A DNA stretch of 64,000 nt from Streptomyces sp. V3I8 (GCF_030817535.1 NZ_JAUSZL010000002.1:3472001-3536000); one strand, 5' to 3'. Positions 51,810-62,435 are shown, counted from the stretch's first letter. Made by a program: numbers and translations. Notes: generated by a model from the sequence alone, not told the origin.

Positions 51810-53981
51810 TCAGGACTTCGGTTCGAACGACTTCGTCAGCGTCCGCCACGTCTCCTCACGGAGCTCGGTGCCCCATTTCGAGGCCTTCGCGGTGTACATG
51901 AGCGCATATCCCTGGCTGCCGTCGACGACGAAGCCGCGGTCTATGGACCGGTATTGCGTGCCGCTCTCCACGTAGGTGAATTCCCAGTCGGCCGTGTTCC
52001 AGCCGCGGTAGTCCACCTTCTCTATTCGAATCCGCTCGTACTGCGACCGCCGCATGAACCTCTCTTGGTTCTTCCAGTCGGCCACCGGGTCGGACTTGGG
52101 CGTCGTGGTCCAGCCGACCAGCAGCTTCTGTCCGTCGGGACCGGCGAACCGGGCGCCGGCCGCACTGGTGGACTGGTATTTCCAGCCCTTCGGCAGACCG
52201 ATCGAGAAGCCCTGCCCGTCCTTGTGCGTCGACTCGACCCCGCTGCCCGAACCGCTGCCGGAGCCGTCCTGCGAGCCGCCCGAGTCGTCCGACTCGCCGG
52301 AAGCGCTCGCACTGGGCGAACTCTCCTCGGTCGCGCCGCCGGAGGAGGAGCCCGCCTTGCCGTCGTCGTCCTTGCCCGTGCCGCTGCCCTCGTCCTGCTT
52401 GGTGTCGCTTCCCGCGTTCGCGCCGCTGGATGTGGAAGTGTCGGCTCCGCCCTTGTCGCCCTTGGAGGCCGAGCCGTCGTCGCCACCCAGCGTGACGGCG
52501 AGGATCGTGCCCAGCACGGCCAGCGCCACGACGACGGCGACGATCACCAGCGAGCGCCGGGACACCACATCGGTGAGCGGCGCCCGGGACGTGGTGGTCC
52601 GCGCGGGCGCACCGCCGGAACCGCCCGAACTTCCGCCGACCGCACTGGAGTTCAGTACGGCAGCGGCATCCCGGTGCTGCGCGGAAGCGGCCGCACCGGT
52701 TCCCTCGGCGCCGGTCCCCCCGGCTGCGGTCCCCCCGGCTGCGGCCCCCGTCGCGGCGGCGGCCGGGGCGGAGCGGGCCCCGGAGGCGGGGCCCGGATCG
52801 CCGGCGGACGCGGAGCGCGCGGGGGCGCCCGGCGCCGCCGGGGCGGAGGCCGCGCCGGCCGGTCCGCCCGGTGCCTGCGCCGGCCGGTCCGCGGCGACCC
52901 CGGTACCGGCGGCTCCGGCGGCGGCGACAGCTCCTGCCGCCGCACCCTTGCCCTTGGCCTTGCCCTTGCCCTTGCGTGCGGAGCGCAGCGCCCCGCGCAG
53001 CCGGTCCGCGGGTTCCTCGCTCTTCCTGCCGCCGCCCGGGGTCCCCTTCTTCGCCCGGTCCTGCGCGGGGATGTCCGGCAACGGCACGATCTTCGTCGCG
53101 TCCACCGGCTCCGGCTCGTCCTCGGGCTCGGGCGTGTTGATCACCTCGGTGAGCATCGCCCGTGCCCCGGCGTCGTCGAGCCGCTGTTCGGGGTCCTTGA
53201 CGAGGAGGCCGTAGATCACGTTCTCCAGCGGGCCCGCGTTCTTCGGCTGCTCCACCGGCTCCGTCATCACCGCGGTGAGCGTGGCGATGGCGGACCCCTT
53301 GTCGTACGGCGGTACGCCTTCCACCGCCGCGTACAGCAGGCCGCCGAGCGACCACAGGTCGGCCGCGGGGCCCGGCTTGTGTCCCCGGGCCCGCTCCGGC
53401 GAGATGTACGAGGGCGCGCCGACCAGCATGCCGGTCGAGGTGATGGACGGGTCGCCCTCGACCTGGGCGATGCCGAAGTCCGTGAGCACGACCCGGCCGT
53501 CCTCGGCGATGAGCACGTTCGACGGCTTCACGTCGCGGTGCAGGATGCCCTCGCGGTGCGCCGAACGCAGCACGTCCAGGATGGCGAGGCCGACCTCCGC
53601 CGCGCGCTTCGGCGTGAGCAGCCCGTCCTCACGGATCACCTCGGCGAGGGACTTGCCCTCGACGAGTTCCATCACGATCCACGGCCGGTCGTCCTCGTCG
53701 ACCACGTCGTAGACGGTCACCGCGCTGTTGTTCCGGATCCGCGCGATCGCCTTGGCCTCGCGGAAGGTCCGGGTGATCAGCCGGCGCTTCTCATCCTCGT
53801 CGATGCGCGGCGGCAACCGCAGTTCCTTCACGGCGACCGTGCGCCCCAGCGTCTCGTCCTCCGCCCGCCACACGGTGCCCATGCCGCCGCGGCCGAGGAC
53901 TCCCCCCAACCGGTACCGCCCGGCGAGGAGACGTCCATTATCGTCCTGACGGGATGCTCCCGCCCGCTCCGCCTCCGACAT
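51810..53981 (-). CDS. Receptor-type Ser/Thr protein kinase, paralog 5
   Basis: A 723-residue kinase. The kinase domain (about 20-280) has LGRGGMGTV, AVKELRL, HRDVKPSN and DFGIAQ. A long Ala/Gly/Pro linker (about 355-500) includes a basic KGKGKAKGKG patch, then a TM helix (SLVIVAVVVALAVLGTILAV) near 515, a Ser/Asp/Gly stalk (GSGSGSGSGVES) and the shared extracellular domain (GFSIGLPKGWKYQSTS) to the end (SFEPKS). The ATG at 53981 (MSEAERAG) has GAGGGG upstream and is preferred to the ATG at 53993. First gene of the array in transcription order. Confidence 0.93.
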   Translation of the reverse strand: MSEAERAGASRQDDNGRLLAGRYRLGGVLGRGGMGTVWRAEDETLGRTVAVKELRLPPRIDEDEKRRLITRTFREAKAIARIRNNSAVTVYDVVDEDDRPWIVMELVEGKSLAEVIREDGLLTPKRAAEVGLAILDVLRSAHREGILHRDVKPSNVLIAEDGRVVLTDFGIAQVEGDPSITSTGMLVGAPSYISPERARGHKPGPAADLWSLGGLLYAAVEGVPPYDKGSAIATLTAVMTEPVEQPKNAGPLENVIYGLLVKDPEQRLDDAGARAMLTEVINTPEPEDEPEPVDATKIVPLPDIPAQDRAKKGTPGGGRKSEEPADRLRGALRSARKGKGKAKGKGAAAGAVAAAGAAGTGVAADRPAQAPGGPAGAASAPAAPGAPARSASAGDPGPASGARSAPAAAATGAAAGGTAAGGTGAEGTGAAASAQHRDAAAVLNSSAVGGSSGGSGGAPARTTTSRAPLTDVVSRRSLVIVAVVVALAVLGTILAVTLGGDDGSASKGDKGGADTSTSSGANAGSDTKQDEGSGTGKDDDGKAGSSSGGATEESSPSASASGESDDSGGSQDGSGSGSGSGVESTHKDGQGFSIGLPKGWKYQSTSAAGARFAGPDGQKLLVGWTTTPKSDPVADWKNQERFMRRSQYERIRIEKVDYRGWNTADWEFTYVESGTQYRSIDRGFVVDGSQGYALMYTAKASKWGTELREETWRTLTKSFEPKS

Positions 53982-54267
53982 GCGTCCCCTCATGCAACCC
54001 GCCCTGACAGAGCCTCCATTGTCACCCACTCGGGCACCGTCCGGTGCCCCGGGTGCCCCTGGTCCGAACAGTGCTTCCCGAGTTGTCCCTCTTCCTGCCC
54101 CCGCCTGCCGTCCGACGCGGCTCGCCACCGTGCGGCGGGGCACCGGCCGTTGCCCCGGTGGCCGTTGAAGATGCGCGTACCCCGTTCGCCGCCGCGGAAG
54201 CGGAAGTCGGCGGGCGGAAGTCGGCGGGAGACCGACGACCGCACCCGCGGCGGCCCACGCCCGCGCC

Positions 54268-55974
54268 CTACAACGGCACGATGTCCGGCGCCCCCAGCCT
54301 GGCCGCGTCGGCCGTCAGGTCGTCCGGCTGGCGCTGGGACTCCCGTTCCGCCTCCACCCGCTTCTGGTAGTGCTCGACCTCGCGCTCGATCTGGTCCTTG
54401 TCCCAGCCCAGTACCGGCGCCATCAGCTCGGCGGCCTCGCGCGCGCTGCGCGTGCCCCGGTCGAACGTCTCGATCGAGATGCGCGTGCGCCGCGTCAGCA
54501 CGTCGTCGAGGTGGCGCGCGCCCTCGTGCGAGGCGGCGTAGACGATCTCGGCGCGCAGGTAGTCGTCGGCCGCGGGCAGCGGATCGCCCAGCGTGGCGTC
54601 CGCGGCGATCAGGTCGAGCACCTCCTCGGCGAGCGATCCGTACCGGTTCAGCAGGTGTTCCACGCGCACCACGTGCAGGCCGGTGCGGGCGGCGATGCGC
54701 GCCCGCGCATTCCACAGGGCCCGGTAGCCCTCGGCGCCGATCAGCGGGACGTCCTCGGTGACGCACTCGGCGACCCGCTGGTCGAGGCCGTGCACCGCCT
54801 CGTCCACCGCGTCCTTGGCCATCACCCGGTACGTCGTGTACTTGCCGCCCGCCACGACCACGAGCCCGGGTGCCGGATGCGCCACGGTGTGCTCGCGCGA
54901 CAGCTTGCTCGTGGCGTCCGACTCGCCGGCGAGCAGCGGCCGCAGTCCCGCGTACACCCCCTGGACGTCGTCACGTGTCAGCGGCACCGCGAGGACCGCG
55001 TTCACATGCTCCAGCAGGTAGTCGATGTCGGCGCTGGACGCCGCCGGGTGCGCCTTGTCCAGGTCCCACTCGGTGTCCGTCGTCCCGACGATCCAGTGCC
55101 GGCCCCAGGGGATCACGAACAGCACGGACTTCTCGGTGCGCAGGATCAGCCCGGTCGTCGAGGTGATCCGGTCCTTCGGGACGACCAGATGAATGCCCTT
55201 GGAGGCCCGGACGTGGAACTGGCCCCGGTCCCCGACCATCGCCTGGGTGTCGTCCGTCCACACGCCGGTGGCGTTGACCACCTGCTTGGCGCGGATCTCG
55301 TACTCGCCGCCGCCCTCGACGTCCTGCACCCTGGCGCCGACCACGCGCTCGCCCTCGCGCAGGAAGCCGGTCACCCGCGCGCGGTTCGCGACCTTCGCCC
55401 CGTACGCCGCGGAGGTGCGCACCAGGGTCGCCACGTAGCGGGCGTCGTCCATCTGCGCGTCGTAGTACTGCAGCGCCCCGACCAGCGCGTCCTTCTTCAG
55501 CGCGGGGGCGACGCGCAGCGCGTGCCGCCGGGTGAGGTGGCGGTGCATCGGGAGGCCGCGGCCGTGACCGCGCGCCATCGACATCGCGTCGTAGAGCGCG
55601 ACGCCCGATCCGGCGTACAGCCTCTCCCACCCCTTGTGCTGCAGGGGGTACAGGAACGGGACGGGCTTCACCAGGTGCGGCGCGAGTCGCTCCAGCAGGA
55701 GCCCGCGCTCCTTCAGCGCCTCGCGGACGAGCGCGAAGTCGAGCATCTCCAGGTAGCGCAGGCCACCGTGGACCAGCTTGCTCGACCGGCTCGAGGTGCC
55801 CGAAGCCCAGTCACGCGCCTCGACCAGGCCGGTGGACAGACCGCGGGTCACGGCGTCCAGGGCGGTGCCGGCGCCGACCACGCCCGCTCCCACGACCAGC
55901 ACATCCAGTTCGTGCTCGGCCATCGCCGCGAGTGATTCGGCACGCTCCGTCGGTCCCAGTGTCGCTGTCCGCAC
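54268..55974 (-). CDS. glpD: Glycerol-3-phosphate dehydrogenase, FAD-dependent
   Basis: A 568-residue respiratory enzyme oxidising glycerol-3-phosphate to dihydroxyacetone phosphate with electron transfer to quinone. FAD site: DVLVVGAGVVGAGTALDAVT. Substrate and family blocks: SSKLVHGGLRYLEMLDFALV, PLQHKGWERLYAGSGVALYD, and TTDTEWDLDKAHP. The C-terminal DAO_C helical domain ends LGAPDIVPL. GTG at 55974 with GGGAGGC upstream. Peripheral membrane enzyme of glycerol use. Lies downstream of the kinase array on the same strand but separated by a divergent neighbour, so probably its own transcript. Confidence 0.96.
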   Translation of the reverse strand: MRTATLGPTERAESLAAMAEHELDVLVVGAGVVGAGTALDAVTRGLSTGLVEARDWASGTSSRSSKLVHGGLRYLEMLDFALVREALKERGLLLERLAPHLVKPVPFLYPLQHKGWERLYAGSGVALYDAMSMARGHGRGLPMHRHLTRRHALRVAPALKKDALVGALQYYDAQMDDARYVATLVRTSAAYGAKVANRARVTGFLREGERVVGARVQDVEGGGEYEIRAKQVVNATGVWTDDTQAMVGDRGQFHVRASKGIHLVVPKDRITSTTGLILRTEKSVLFVIPWGRHWIVGTTDTEWDLDKAHPAASSADIDYLLEHVNAVLAVPLTRDDVQGVYAGLRPLLAGESDATSKLSREHTVAHPAPGLVVVAGGKYTTYRVMAKDAVDEAVHGLDQRVAECVTEDVPLIGAEGYRALWNARARIAARTGLHVVRVEHLLNRYGSLAEEVLDLIAADATLGDPLPAADDYLRAEIVYAASHEGARHLDDVLTRRTRISIETFDRGTRSAREAAELMAPVLGWDKDQIEREVEHYQKRVEAERESQRQPDDLTADAARLGAPDIVPL

Positions 55975-56210
55975 AGTTGCCTCCCGCTGTCTGTCGCGCC
56001 GGGCTCACCCGTACGGCGAGGCCCCGCTCACATCCCCCATGCCCAAATTCTGACCGTGTTCCCCGACATCGGCCACCACCGGCGGTCCGCCTGTGGATAT
56101 CTCCGGGCGACTCCCGGAGAAACGCAACCGGACAATCCCGCATATCGGTCATATTTACTCCTAGTCTGACATTGCGCTCGCCCGTTCTGTCCACAGGGCT
56201 TGCGCCCTCG

Positions 56211-56240
56211 TCCCACTCCGGCTACTCCCACTCCGGCTAC
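56211..56240. repeat. Exact 15-bp tandem duplication upstream of the nucleotide-sugar dehydrogenase
   Basis: TCCCACTCCGGCTAC occurs twice in direct contact (56211-56225, 56226-56240), ending 21 bp before the ATG. It overlaps the leader, just before AGGGAAGGA, and could change spacing to an upstream promoter. Confidence 0.9.
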
Positions 56241-56261
56241 AGGGAAGGACGGCCCACCGCC

Positions 56262-57467
56262 ATGCCCGCAGACCTCGCCGTCATCGGCCTCGGCCAGCTC
56301 GGCCTGCCCCTGGCCCAGGCCGCCGCGACCACCGGCATCGCCACCCTCGGCTACGAGTGCGGCGACCCCGCGCCGCTGGCCGCCGCCGACCTGCGCCGGA
56401 TGCTCTCCACGGGATTCCGGCCGGCCACCGACCCGGCCGGACTCGGCCGCGTACGCACCGCCGTCATCTGCGCCCCGACCCCGCGCGGCGCGGACGGGAC
56501 GCTCGACCTGGGGCAGGTGGCCGACGCCGCCCGCACCCTCGCCGCGCATCTGCGCCCGCACACCACGGTGATCCTGGAGTCCCCCGTGTATCCGGGGACC
56601 ACGGAGGAGTTCCTGCGCCCCCTCCTGGAGGAGGGCTCCGGGCTCCGCGCGGGCCGCGACTTCCACCTCGCGTACTCGCCCAGCCGGGTCGATCCCGGCA
56701 ACCGCGACCACGGCCCCGCCAACACGCCGAAGGTCATCGGCGGGCTCACCCCCGCCTGCACCGAGTCCGCCGCCGCGTTCTACGGCCGCCTCACCGACAA
56801 GGTCGTCCGCGCGCGTGGACCCCGCGAGGCGGAGACCGTGCAGCTCCTGGAGACCAACTACCGGCACGTCAACATCGCGCTGGTCAACGAGATGGCCGTC
56901 CTCTGCCACGACCTGGGCGTCGACCTGTGGGACGTCATCCGCTGCGCCGAGACCAAGCCGTTCGGCTTCCAGGCCTTCCGCCCCGGCCCCGGGGTGGGCG
57001 GTCACGCCGTCCCGCGGGACCTCGCGGGCCCGCGCACCCGCGCCCTGCGCATGGTGGAACTGGCCCAGCAGGTCAACGACCACATGCCCCGGTACGTCAT
57101 CCAGCGCGCGGCGGCGCTCCTCAACGAACACGGCAAGTCGGCCCGCGGCGCGCGCGTACTGCTCCTCGGCATCACCTACAAGGCCGACCACGCCGACCGG
57201 CAGGGCTCACCCGCCCAGGAGATCGCGACCCGCCTGATGGAACTGGGCGCCGCGGTCAGCTACCACGACCCGCACGTCCCGTCCTGGAGCGTCCTCGACC
57301 GCCCGGTCCCCCGCGTCGACTCCCTGTACGAGGCGGCGGCCGACGCGGACCTGACGATCCTGCTCCAGCAGCACCGCACGTACGACCTCCAGGGCCTGTC
57401 GGTGAAGGCCCAACTCCTGCTGGACACCCGGGGAGCGACACCCACGGGGGCGGCGCACAGGTTGTGA
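56262..57467 (+). CDS. UDP-glucose/UDP-ManNAc-type nucleotide sugar dehydrogenase lacking the active-site Cys
   Basis: A 401-residue three-domain dehydrogenase. NAD site: LAVIGLGQLGLPLAQAAATT. Middle domain: ETVQLLETNYRHVNIALVNE. C-terminal UDP-binding domain: LLGITYKADHADRQGSPAQE. The motif that normally reads GPGxGGHC has GPGVGGHAVPRDL, so the catalytic Cys is Ala. Without it, two-step oxidation to the uronic acid should fail; the protein might stop at an aldehyde, act as an epimerase or bind only. The ATG at 56262 has GGGAAGGA 11 nt upstream. Divergent from glpD. Confidence 0.88.
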   Translation: MPADLAVIGLGQLGLPLAQAAATTGIATLGYECGDPAPLAAADLRRMLSTGFRPATDPAGLGRVRTAVICAPTPRGADGTLDLGQVADAARTLAAHLRPHTTVILESPVYPGTTEEFLRPLLEEGSGLRAGRDFHLAYSPSRVDPGNRDHGPANTPKVIGGLTPACTESAAAFYGRLTDKVVRARGPREAETVQLLETNYRHVNIALVNEMAVLCHDLGVDLWDVIRCAETKPFGFQAFRPGPGVGGHAVPRDLAGPRTRALRMVELAQQVNDHMPRYVIQRAAALLNEHGKSARGARVLLLGITYKADHADRQGSPAQEIATRLMELGAAVSYHDPHVPSWSVLDRPVPRVDSLYEAAADADLTILLQQHRTYDLQGLSVKAQLLLDTRGATPTGAAHRL

Positions 57468-57561
57468 GAAGGGGCGCCCGAGGACGCCCCGAGCCCCTGG
57501 GACTTGTGGCGAACGGCGCCCGCCGCCCGCCGCCCGCCGCCGGCACCGTACGGAAACAGGT

Positions 57562-57749
57562 GGAGCCCACCGCAGGTGGCACTGCGGCAGGCTCCAGGAC
57601 GGTTCACGGAGTGTCCGCCCCCAGTTGTGGGTGGGGCGGCCGCTCACCATCCGAAAATCCGCAGGATCCACCTCCTCCGGCACCTCACCGTCCACAGACG
57701 GATCCGGTCCCAGCGGGTGGGCTCGCGGTGGCGGCCCACCCGCTGGGAC
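57562..57749. terminator. Two hairpins downstream of the nucleotide-sugar dehydrogenase
   Basis: Hairpin 1: GGAGCC-CA-CCGCAG-GTGGCA-CTGCGG-CA-GGCTCC at 57562-57595, a symmetric stem with an internal CA/CA loop. Hairpin 2: perfect 16-bp arms 57707-57722 and 57734-57749 with an 11-nt loop. Both lie in the 402-bp gap (57468-57869) between convergent genes; no gene could be supported in the rest. A smaller GGGGCG/CGCCCC stem sits at 57474-57493. Confidence 0.6.
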
Positions 57750-57791
57750 TCGGAACGCGAAACGCGCCCCGCCGAAGCCGTTCGAGTACGT

Positions 57792-57835
57792 GAAGGGGCC
57801 CGGCCGCTCGCCTCCGCGAGTGACCGGGCCCCTTC
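57792..57835 (-). terminator. Terminator downstream of guaB3
   Basis: A 12-bp perfect outer stem (57792-57803 with 57824-57835) with an inner CTCGC/GCGAG helix (57807-57811 with 57816-57820). It begins 35 bp after the guaB3 stop on its strand. Typical GGGGCCC-rich Streptomyces terminator. Confidence 0.8.
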
Positions 57836-57869
57836 GTGTGCGTCCGCTCAGGCCGGGCGCCGCGTCATG

Positions 57870-58994
57870 TCAGCGCTTGTGCTGCGAGTCCGCCACCGTG
57901 ACCTCGACCCGCTGGAACTCCTTCAGCTCGCTGTAGCCGGTCGTGGCCATCGCGCGGCGCAGGGCGCCGAAGAAGTTCATGGAGCCGTCGGGCGTGTGCG
58001 AGGGGCCCGTGAGGACCTCCTCGATCGTGCCGACGGTGCCGAGGTCGACCTTCTTGCCGCGCGGCAGCTCTTCGTTGATGGCCTCCATGCCCCAGTGGTG
58101 GCCCCGGCCGGGCGCGTCCGTCGCGCGCGCGAGCGGGGAGCCCATCATCACCGAGTCGGCACCGCAGGCGATGGCCTTGGAGAGGTCGCCGGACCAGCCG
58201 ACCCCGCCGTCCGCGATCACGTGCACGTACCGGCCGCCGGACTCGTCCATGTAGTCGCGGCGCGCGGCGGCCACGTCGGCGACCGCGGTCGCCATCGGGA
58301 CCTGGATGCCCAGCACGTTGCGCGTGGTGTGCGCGGCGCCGCCGCCGAAGCCCACCAGGACACCGGCGGCGCCCGTGCGCATCAGGTGCAGGGCCGCCGT
58401 GTACGTGGCGCAGCCGCCGACGATGACCGGCACGTCCAGCTCGTAGATGAACTGCTTCAGGTTCAGCGGCTCCGAAGCGCTCGACACGTGCTCCGCCGAG
58501 ACCGTCGTACCGCGGATGACGAAGATGTCGACGCCCGCGTCCACGACGGCCTTGGAGAACTCCGCCGTGCGCTGCGGGGAGAGCGCGGCCGCGGTGACGA
58601 CACCGGAGTCGCGCACCTCCTTGATGCGCTGCCCGATCAGCTCCTCCCGGATGGGAGCCGCGTAGATCTCCTGGAGGCGGCGGGTCGCGGTCTCGGAGTC
58701 CAGCCCGACGATCTCGTCGAGGAGCGGCTGCGGGTCGTCGTGCCTCGTCCACAGGCCCTCGAGGTTGAGGACGCCCAGACCGCCGAGCTCCCCGATGCGG
58801 ATGGCGGTCCGCGGCGAGACGACCGAATCCATGGGAGCCGCCAGGAACGGCAGCTCGAAGCGGTAGGCGTCGATCTGCCAGGCGATCGAGACCTCCTTCG
58901 GGTCCCGCGTACGGCGGCTCGGGACGACGGCGATGTCATCGAAGGCGTACGCCCGGCGGCCGCGCTTGCCGCGCCCGATCTCGATCTCAGTCAC
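57870..58994 (-). CDS. guaB3: GuaB3 family IMP dehydrogenase-related protein
   Basis: A 374-residue TIM-barrel protein of the IMPDH/GMP reductase superfamily, without CBS domains. Phosphate-binding region: VIADGGVGWSGDLSKAIACG and MMGSPLARA. Where IMPDH has the catalytic Cys in GSICTTR this protein has GGGAAHTTRNVLGI, so the nucleophile is missing. A Cys occurs elsewhere (VGGCATYTA). Some GuaB3 proteins are reported to work as GMP reductases (recollection, not checked here). GTG at 58994, 123 bp downstream of guaB, with a terminator between them. Confidence 0.9.
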   Translation of the reverse strand: MTEIEIGRGKRGRRAYAFDDIAVVPSRRTRDPKEVSIAWQIDAYRFELPFLAAPMDSVVSPRTAIRIGELGGLGVLNLEGLWTRHDDPQPLLDEIVGLDSETATRRLQEIYAAPIREELIGQRIKEVRDSGVVTAAALSPQRTAEFSKAVVDAGVDIFVIRGTTVSAEHVSSASEPLNLKQFIYELDVPVIVGGCATYTAALHLMRTGAAGVLVGFGGGAAHTTRNVLGIQVPMATAVADVAAARRDYMDESGGRYVHVIADGGVGWSGDLSKAIACGADSVMMGSPLARATDAPGRGHHWGMEAINEELPRGKKVDLGTVGTIEEVLTGPSHTPDGSMNFFGALRRAMATTGYSELKEFQRVEVTVADSQHKR

Positions 58995-59059
58995 GTGTGT
59001 GGCCTTTCCCTCTTCGGTTCTGCGCGTTCCAGTATCCCCGACACGTACGGCACACAGGG

Positions 59060-59094
59060 CGAGGGCGGTCCCGGAAGCCCCGGGACCGCCCTCG
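59060..59094 (-). terminator. Terminator between guaB and guaB3
   Basis: A perfect 15-bp stem (59060-59074 with 59080-59094) with a 5-nt loop, located between two genes on the same strand. This suggests guaB3 has its own promoter or is reached only by read-through. Confidence 0.82.
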
Positions 59095-59117
59095 AACGTG
59101 TCGCTGCCGTGTCGCCG

Positions 59118-60665
<1,548 letters not shown>

Positions 60666-60813
60666 CTAACGGGAAGCGGGGCCCGCTCATTCCACGGTCG
60701 TTGCACGGCCACGGGCACCCCACGGCCCCACGACTCCGTACGGACCGGGCGGCGGCGCCGTTCACCCCGCGCCGGCGTCCACCCCGCACCGACGCCGACC
60801 GCCCCGGAAGGAC

Positions 60814-61401
60814 CTACTGCTCCGCCAGCGCCCGCAGGCGGCTGAGCGCCCGGTGCTGCGCCACCCGGACCGCGCCGGGTGACATTCCCAACATCTGTCC
60901 GGTCTCCTCGGCCGTGAGCCCCACCGCGATCCGCAGCAGCAGGAGCTCCCGCTGGTTCTCGGGGAGGTTGGCCATGAGCTTCTTCGCCCACTCGGCGTCG
61001 CTACTGAGGAGGGCGCGCTCCTCGGGGCCGAGCGAGTCGTCCGGCCGCTCGGGCATCTCGTCCGACGGTACGGCCGTCGAGCCGGGGTGCCGCATCGCGG
61101 CCCGCTGCAGGTCCGCCACCTTGTGCGCGGCGATGGCGAAGACGAAGGCCTCGAAAGGGCGCCCGGTGTCCTTGTAGCGCGGCAGTGCCAGCAGCACCGC
61201 GACACAGACCTCCTGCGCCAGGTCCTCCACGAAGTGCCGCGCGTCACCCGGCAACCGGGACAGACGCGTACGGCAGTAGCGGATGGCGAGCGGATGGACA
61301 TGCGCGAGGAGATCGTGCGTGGCCTGCTGATCGCCGTCGACCGCGCGATGGACGAGCCCACCGATCACCCCGTGGGCATCAGCCGCCTCATCGTCACGCA
61401 T
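60814..61401 (-). CDS. shbA: ECF sigma factor ShbA
   Basis: A 195-residue group 4 sigma factor. Region 2 (about 20-95): [36 protein letters not shown] and [16 protein letters not shown]. Region 4 (about 140-190): [40 protein letters not shown]. From memory ShbA directs transcription of hrdB, the principal sigma factor. The start at 61401 ([11 protein letters not shown]) matches the ECF core; longer GTG/ATG starts to 61542 exist without a well-spaced ribosome binding site, so the start is uncertain. Lies between guaB and bldM. Confidence 0.88.
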   Translation of the reverse strand: MRDDEAADAHGVIGGLVHRAVDGDQQATHDLLAHVHPLAIRYCRTRLSRLPGDARHFVEDLAQEVCVAVLLALPRYKDTGRPFEAFVFAIAAHKVADLQRAAMRHPGSTAVPSDEMPERPDDSLGPEERALLSSDAEWAKKLMANLPENQRELLLLRIAVGLTAEETGQMLGMSPGAVRVAQHRALSRLRALAEQ

Positions 61402-61620
61402 CGGTCCATGGTGCCCTGGTGTCGTCCTGTCCGCGGCACCGCGTCCGTAGTTGTGCACCGAAGCGTTATGAGCAGGTGCGCCGGAACTCATCTCCTGCGC
61501 CCTCCCCTCCCGCTCGACCGACTCGTTCCCGAGGAACTCCACACCTCAAGGATGCGGCATCCGCCGGGAAACGGGGATCGAGCACCCGAACAGCATCGTC
61601 CGATCCCCTGTCGGGCCCGG

Positions 61621-61646
61621 CCCCGCCCGCCTTCCGGCAGGCGGGG
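61621..61646 (-). terminator. Terminator downstream of bldM
   Basis: CCCCGCC (61621-61627) pairs with GGCGGGG (61640-61646), with an inner GCC-TTCC-GGC after one mismatch. It lies just beyond the bldM stop on the minus strand, 27 bp away. Confidence 0.65.
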
Positions 61647-61672
61647 AAACCCGTACCCCCGCGGCGGTTCAC

Positions 61673-62284
61673 CTAGCGGACCAGGCCCCACCGGAAGCCG
61701 AGCGCCACCGCGTGCGCGCGGTCCGAGGCGCCGAGCTTCTTGAAGAGCCGGCGGGCATGCGTCTTGACGGTGTCCTCGGAGAGGAACAGTTCACGGCCGA
61801 TCTCCGCGTTCGAGCGGCCGTGGCTCATGCCCTCCAGGACCTGGATCTCGCGCGCCGTGAGCGTCGGCGCCGCGCCCATCTCGGCCGACCGGAGCCTGCG
61901 CGGCGCGAGCCGCCAGGTCGGGTCGGCGAGTGCCTGGGTGACGGTCGCACGCAGCTCCGCGCGGGAGGCGTCCTTGTGGAGATAGCCGCGGGCCCCGGCG
62001 GCGACCGCGAGGGCGACACCGTCCAGGTCCTCGGCGACGGTGAGCATGATGATGCGCGCACCGGGGTCGGCGGACAGCAGCCGCCGGACCGTCTCCACGC
62101 CGCCCAGTCCGGGCATGCGTACGTCCATCAGAATCAGGTCCGAACGGTCGGCACCCCAGCGGCGGAGGACTTCCTCGCCGTTGGCCGCCGTGGTCACGCG
62201 CTCTACACCGGGCACGGTCGCCACCGCGCGGCGGAGCGCCTCTCGGGCAAGCGGGGAGTCGTCGCAGACGAGGACGGATGTCAT
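61673..62284 (-). CDS. bldM: Developmental response regulator BldM
   Basis: A 203-residue NarL/FixJ-type regulator. Receiver domain: VLVCDDSPLAREALRRAV, Asp in LILMDVRMPGLGG, Lys in YLHKDASRAEL. The HTH is near the C-terminus (LTAREIQVLEGMSHGRSNAEIG, DTVKTHARRLFKKLGASDR). The length and ends match BldM as I remember it. BldM is an atypical response regulator with no partner kinase that acts as a homodimer and as a heterodimer with WhiI during development. ATG at 62284 with GGAGGACGG upstream. A BldN-type promoter lies 124 bp upstream. Confidence 0.95.
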   Translation of the reverse strand: MTSVLVCDDSPLAREALRRAVATVPGVERVTTAANGEEVLRRWGADRSDLILMDVRMPGLGGVETVRRLLSADPGARIIMLTVAEDLDGVALAVAAGARGYLHKDASRAELRATVTQALADPTWRLAPRRLRSAEMGAAPTLTAREIQVLEGMSHGRSNAEIGRELFLSEDTVKTHARRLFKKLGASDRAHAVALGFRWGLVR

Positions 62285-62407
62285 GGCCGTCCTCCGCAGC
62301 TGATGCGCGTCACCTTGGGCCTCCAGGCTGGTACGAAATCGTCACCTGTGCGGTCGACCGCCTCGGACGCCTGCCCGAGCGCTTGTTCCTTCAACCGCCT
62401 CGCACAC

Positions 62408-62435
62408 TCAACGACGGTCACTCGAAAGAGTTACG
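62408..62435 (-). promoter_or_regulatory. bldM: BldN-type sigma promoter of bldM
   Basis: On the minus strand CGTAAC (62435-62430), exactly 16 nt, then CGTTGA (62413-62408). This is the BldN consensus as I recall it from the bldM P1 promoter. Transcription would start near 62401, giving a 5' UTR of about 117 nt. The remaining part of the 380-bp gap (62285-62664) also holds the promoter of the WhiB-like gene on the other strand, which I cannot place. Confidence 0.75.

Noticed and set aside
43072..53981. PASTA-type PknB kinases
   Set aside because: None of the ectodomains has PASTA repeats, so they are a different receptor-kinase group.
57562..57595. Candidate tRNA or tmRNA-like fold
   Set aside because: It is a single symmetric hairpin; no acceptor stem, T-loop GTTCGA or CCA context is present.
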